64,000 nucleotides of DNA from NCBI RefSeq assembly GCF_018729455.1, contig NZ_JAHHZF010000014.1, forward strand, positions 62,001 to 126,000, written 5' to 3'. Each line of letters begins with the position of its first letter. The first letter of the stretch is position 1. This document shows positions 60,654 through 64,000 of the stretch, in pieces. The position numbers were made by a program, and so were the translations under genes. Origin of the DNA: Prosthecodimorpha staleyi (lineage in GTDB: Bacteria > Pseudomonadota > Alphaproteobacteria > Rhizobiales > Ancalomicrobiaceae). A model generated the notes under the pieces. The model saw nothing but the letters and a program-made list of their open reading frames with translations. It made no database searches and was not told where the DNA came from.

Positions 60654-60837
60654 CGGTTCCCCCATCCCATTTTGGGTGTCTCTGTCAGCTTGGAGGATCA
60701 TGGTTAAGAATCACTAAAAAGCTGCCGGAGCCAAATCGTTGCCGCACGCCATTCGTGCTTTCGTCTATATGAAAAGATGATGGCGCGAGTACAATTATGT
60801 GAAACTTAAATATTCCGGTTCTGGACTGTGAAAATGA

Positions 60838-60868
60838 AACAGCCCCGAGCGCTGAACCCGAGGCTGTT
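60838..60868 (-). terminator. Terminator after the second chemotaxis receptor gene
   Basis: AACAGCC (60838-60844) pairs with GGCTGTT (60862-60868), with an inner CG/CG extension. On the minus strand a T-rich tail, TTTCATTTTC, follows. It lies 23 bp downstream of the gene ending at 60892, in the same position as the terminator behind the first receptor gene. Confidence 0.75.
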
Positions 60869-60891
60869 GAGCGGGGAATTATGGTGGCGCG

Positions 60892-62568
60892 TCAGGCAGC
60901 TTTCAGCTGGTCGACGAAGGCGCTGACTTCCTTCTGCAGATCCTTGGCTTGGCCCGACAGGTTGCCCGAGAGGCCCATCAGCTGGGTCGAGGCGGCGCCG
61001 GTCATTTCGGCGGCCCGGCCGACCCCGGTGATGTTGTTGGTGACATCCTCGGTGCCGCGAGCGGCTTGCTGGGTGTTGGACGAGATCTCGCCGGTTGCGG
61101 CGCCCTGCTCTTCGATGGCCGTGGCGATGATCGAGGAGATGCCCTGGATCTGCGAGATGGTGCTTACGATCCGGTTTATCGAGCCAACCGTGCGGTTGGT
61201 GGCCTGCTGAATCTCACTGATCTTCGAGCCGATTTCCTCGGTCGCCTTGGCGGTCTGCGACGCGAGCTGCTTGACTTCGGACGCGACCACTGCGAAGCCG
61301 CGGCCCGCCTCGCCGGCTCGGGCCGCCTCGATGGTGGCGTTGAGGGCGAGCAGGTTGGTCTGGCCGGCGATGTTGTTGATGAGGTCGACGACCTCGCCGA
61401 TCTTGGCGGCCGACTCGGCAAGCGCCTTAACGTCATTCTCGGTGTGGCTGGCCTCGGCGGCTGCGACGTTGGCGACTTCGCTCGACCGGGTGACCTGACC
61501 GGCGATCTCGCGAATGGAGGCCGACAGTTCCTCCGTCGACGCCGCAACGGTCTGGACATTCGCGGAGGCCTCTTCGGCGGCGGCGGCAACCGACTGGGCC
61601 TGACGCGAGGTCTCTTCCGCCGTGGCGGAGAGGTTCTTGGCGGCGTCGGACACCTGGCCCGACGACTGGGTGAAGCTGGAGGCGAGCGACTGCATGCGAT
61701 CGACGAAATTCTCCGCCAGCCTGGCGCGACGCTCGGTGAGGGCGCGGTCCGCGGCTTCGCGGTCGGCCTGATCGCGGCGCGCCTTCTCGGCGGCCACGAG
61801 GCTATCGCGGAAGCTGAGCAAGGTCGTGGCGATCATGCCGACTTCATCCTTGCGGTCCTGATAGGGAACTTCCGTCGCAAGATTGCCGTCGGCGATGGCA
61901 TGCATGCGGCCGGTGATGGTCATGATCGGCTTGGCGATCGTGCTCGCCAGCATCACGATGCTCAGGATCGCAACCACGGCCATCAACAAACCGCTGACGA
62001 TGATCGCCCAAGAGATCGCACTGAGCGAATCGGTGAGGGTCTTCGAGCGGACGACCAGGAGCGCTTCCTCGCCGGCCTTGATGTCCTTGATCAGAACCCG
62101 AATTCCATCCATCGACTTCTTGCCGGCGCCGCTGCGCTCGAGGTCACGCGCCTGCTCGCGCGTCGCCTCAGTGGCCATCCACTGGATGCCCTTTTCGGCA
62201 ACGTCCCGGCGCCAGCTCTCAGCGGCCGCCAGGATTTCGTCCAGCCGTCGCTGCTGGGCCTGATTGTCCGAGGTCAGCGACTTGATCTTGTCGAAGGCGA
62301 TCTTGAAATTGGTCAGGCCGGACTTGTACGGGTCGAGATTGCCGGGATTGTTGGTGATCAGGAAGCCGCGGAACCCGGTCTCCTGGTCGACGATCGCCGC
62401 GCCGACGGCGTCGGCCTGTTGCAGCACCATGTAGGTGTGCGCGTTCCAATCACTCGCCTGTTCGACCGATCGCTTGTTCATGAAGATGTAGAGATTGGCG
62501 GCGATCGCGACGACAATTAAAAATGCAAAGGTGAGCGCAATCTTGTAGGAGATGCGTAAGTTGCTCAT
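60892..62568 (-). CDS. Methyl-accepting chemotaxis protein with CHASE3-like sensor (second of pair)
   Basis: 558 residues from the ATG at 62568. The N-terminal helix ([24 protein letters not shown]) precedes a four-helix periplasmic domain whose [24 protein letters not shown] is the CHASE3 hallmark. A second helix (about 188-212), HAMP and the receptor signalling coiled coil follow, ending [17 protein letters not shown]. The signalling half is almost the same as in the first receptor while the sensor half differs, showing duplication with sensor replacement. The AT-rich interval upstream should hold the promoter. Confidence 0.95.
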   Translation of the reverse strand: MSNLRISYKIALTFAFLIVVAIAANLYIFMNKRSVEQASDWNAHTYMVLQQADAVGAAIVDQETGFRGFLITNNPGNLDPYKSGLTNFKIAFDKIKSLTSDNQAQQRRLDEILAAAESWRRDVAEKGIQWMATEATREQARDLERSGAGKKSMDGIRVLIKDIKAGEEALLVVRSKTLTDSLSAISWAIIVSGLLMAVVAILSIVMLASTIAKPIMTITGRMHAIADGNLATEVPYQDRKDEVGMIATTLLSFRDSLVAAEKARRDQADREAADRALTERRARLAENFVDRMQSLASSFTQSSGQVSDAAKNLSATAEETSRQAQSVAAAAEEASANVQTVAASTEELSASIREIAGQVTRSSEVANVAAAEASHTENDVKALAESAAKIGEVVDLINNIAGQTNLLALNATIEAARAGEAGRGFAVVASEVKQLASQTAKATEEIGSKISEIQQATNRTVGSINRIVSTISQIQGISSIIATAIEEQGAATGEISSNTQQAARGTEDVTNNITGVGRAAEMTGAASTQLMGLSGNLSGQAKDLQKEVSAFVDQLKAA

Positions 62569-63024
62569 GCTGACCTCGCTCGATAGCCGCTGTGAAATGC
62601 AAACTATCCGTTGGGTGTTGGGAGGGGTTCCTTACGGAGTTTGATCTTCGGCCTTGCTCAGCAGACAAGATATCAGAGTGGAAATATTTCAATAGCGTAA
62701 GGTGGCATTTCCATCTCCAGGTTTCCGGTCTCGCGCTGGCACGCGTCCGCCGTTGTCACCCTCTTCTGCAGCATTTTTGTTTTTTGCCGATACGTGTGCC
62801 AGAAGGCCATGACGATGCACTGAGGCGCTTCGTTAATTTAAGAACGATTTGATTAACGCTACGTAAAACCTGTCGAAGCGCGAATTGATCGGGATTATTG
62901 CGCTCAGTAAGTGAATCTCTTTGCGTTCGATATGCAAATAATAATATTCATCTATTGGATTTGCTTTGCGTCAATCGTCCGTAGTAGTTGCCGAGCTGTG
63001 GCTCCTCGTGCCATCGGCACGGCA
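62569..63024. other. AT-rich interval between the HtrA-type and chemotaxis receptor genes
   Basis: 456 bp, conspicuously AT-rich for this window, mainly about 62640-62990 (for example TGCAAATAATAATATTCATC near 62932). It must hold the promoter of the receptor gene starting at 62568. The only plus-strand frame (62592-62852) lacks motifs and a convincing start. I could not assign a specific promoter pair. Confidence 0.5.
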
Positions 63025-64000
63025 TCATCCCCGGCCTGCGCCGACATCGCGCACGATCAATTTCACCTCGAAAGTGCGGCCATTGCGTTCGACGACGAGG
63101 GTCATCTGGCCGCCGATGCCGACCGCGGCCATGATTTTCTTGAGTTCGGCCAAGCGGGTGACGGCCTTGCCCTCGGCGCCGACGATGATGTCGCCGAGCG
63201 ATCCGGTCGCCTCGTCGATGCCGCGCAGGCCGGCCCGTTCGGCCGGAGATCCTGGCTGGGTGCGGACGACCACCAGGCCCTCGATGCCGAGCCGGGCGGC
63301 GACCGCCTCGTCGCCGACCACGATGCCGATGCCCGGCGTGGGGACCCGGCCGTTGGCGATCAGTTGCGGCACGACCCGGTTGACCGTGTCGACGGGAATC
63401 GCGAAGCCGATGCCGGCCGAGGCCCCGGACGGCGAGAAGATGGCGGTGTTGACGCCGATCAGCCGGCCCGAGGAATCGAGCAGGGGGCCGCCGGAATTGC
63501 CGGGATTGATGGCCGCGTCGGTCTGGATCACGTCGGCCAGTTCGCCGCCACCGTCGGTCGGCAACTGTCGCTGGACGGCGCTGACGATGCCGGTGGTCAG
63601 GGTCTGCTCGAGGCCGAAGGGATTGCCGATCGCATAGACGCTCTGGCCGACCGCCAGTTGGGCGGAACTGCCGATCGCAATCGGTGGCGCCGGCTTGTGG
63701 ATCCGCCCGAGCGCCAGGACGGCCAGGTCGTTGTCGGGCGCAAGGCCGACCACCTCCGCGTCGACGATTTCGCCGGTCGCCATGCGGACCCGAATCCGGC
63801 CGGCATTGGCGACGACATGGTTGTTGGTCACGACATGGCCGGCGGCGTCCCAGACGAACCCTGTTCCCGAGGACTGGCCGCCCTGCTGCCGGTTGAAGCG
63901 CGCCGAGGCTTCCGCGAAAACGTGAACCACCGAAGGAGACGTCTGGCGAAAGAGTTCGATGACGGCGGTCTCTCCGGCGCCGAGGCCCGCCGGCGGCGTC
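63025..64000 (-). CDS. DegP/HtrA-type serine protease with PDZ, N-terminus off the window
   Basis: About 325 residues visible; the frame continues in phase through the right edge (ending GETAVIELFRQTSPSVVHVFAEA), so the signal or anchor is missing. The trypsin-like triad is intact: His in VTNNHVVA, Asp in APDNDLAVLAL, Ser in AAINPGNSGGPLLDSSG. One C-terminal PDZ domain (GLVVVRTQPGSPAERAGLRG) follows, so it resembles the single-PDZ DegS/HhoB or DO-like family. It degrades or senses misfolded envelope proteins. Upstream context is outside the window. Confidence 0.93.
   Translation of the reverse strand, partial: TPPAGLGAGETAVIELFRQTSPSVVHVFAEASARFNRQQGGQSSGTGFVWDAAGHVVTNNHVVANAGRIRVRMATGEIVDAEVVGLAPDNDLAVLALGRIHKPAPPIAIGSSAQLAVGQSVYAIGNPFGLEQTLTTGIVSAVQRQLPTDGGGELADVIQTDAAINPGNSGGPLLDSSGRLIGVNTAIFSPSGASAGIGFAIPVDTVNRVVPQLIANGRVPTPGIGIVVGDEAVAARLGIEGLVVVRTQPGSPAERAGLRGIDEATGSLGDIIVGAEGKAVTRLAELKKIMAAVGIGGQMTLVVERNGRTFEVKLIVRDVGAGRG

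Noticed and set aside
62592-62852. An 86-codon frame in the AT-rich patch
   Set aside because: No ribosome-binding site of note, no recognisable domain, and it occupies the likely receptor-gene promoter region.

Overview
The window is GC-rich DNA whose gene content and synteny fit an alphaproteobacterium, most probably of the Hyphomicrobiales (Rhizobiales). Pointers are an ExoR homologue, ntrY-ntrX-dat, hfq-hflX, a zf-CHCC protein, a TrmFO, an alphaproteobacterial SOS box (GAAC-N7-GAAC) between uvrA and ssb, an Irr-like box at an imelysin iron locus and a Mur-like box at mntH. No insertion sequence, integrase, phage gene or CRISPR array was seen. It reads as chromosomal backbone with several breaks in the usual order. 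Organism assignment rests on motif recognition only.

Layout. 0-9 kb: partial trmFO, a secreted protein with a possible Cys-His-Asp triad, an intergenic block of hairpins whose loops carry Shine-Dalgarno/anti-Shine-Dalgarno motifs, divergent uvrA and ssb, a DUF2306-type membrane protein, an orphan HutC-type regulator next to two strong palindromes, and tRNA-Leu(TAA). 9-17 kb: a secreted VWA protein, gpt, a CinA-type protein, an FAD monooxygenase, a zf-CHCC protein and two tandem paralogous exported proteins. 17-24 kb: a co-directional periplasmic iron cluster (imelysin, Tat-type multicopper oxidase, di-haem DUF1111 protein, second imelysin, DUF1513 protein) that diverges from the exported paralogues across a region with an Irr-like box. 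24-32 kb: parE, membrane proteins, an acyltransferase, terC, an mhqO/mhqD-like pair and a LysE exporter.

32-45 kb: ntrY-ntrX-dat, a GNAT protein, enolase, queF, then hfq-hflX on the opposite strand, a SPOR-like envelope protein and mntH. 45-54 kb: exoR converging on trpE, ppiD, then tpiA, secG and pyrG. 54-64 kb: a tripartite tricarboxylate transporter operon (tctB-tctA-tctC), a large membrane-anchored protein of unknown function, two tandem methyl-accepting chemotaxis proteins sharing their signalling half, an AT-rich gap and a DegP/HtrA-type protease cut by the window edge.

Functional themes. Metal homeostasis recurs (imelysin/multicopper oxidase cluster, mntH, terC), as do nitrogen/redox signalling (NtrYX), electrophile or quinone detoxification (mhqO/mhqD-like pair) and envelope quality control (ppiD, HtrA, ExoR). 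The least explained items are the loop-motif RNA candidate at about 1.55-1.72 kb, the exported paralogue pair beside the iron cluster, and the palindromes near hutC.
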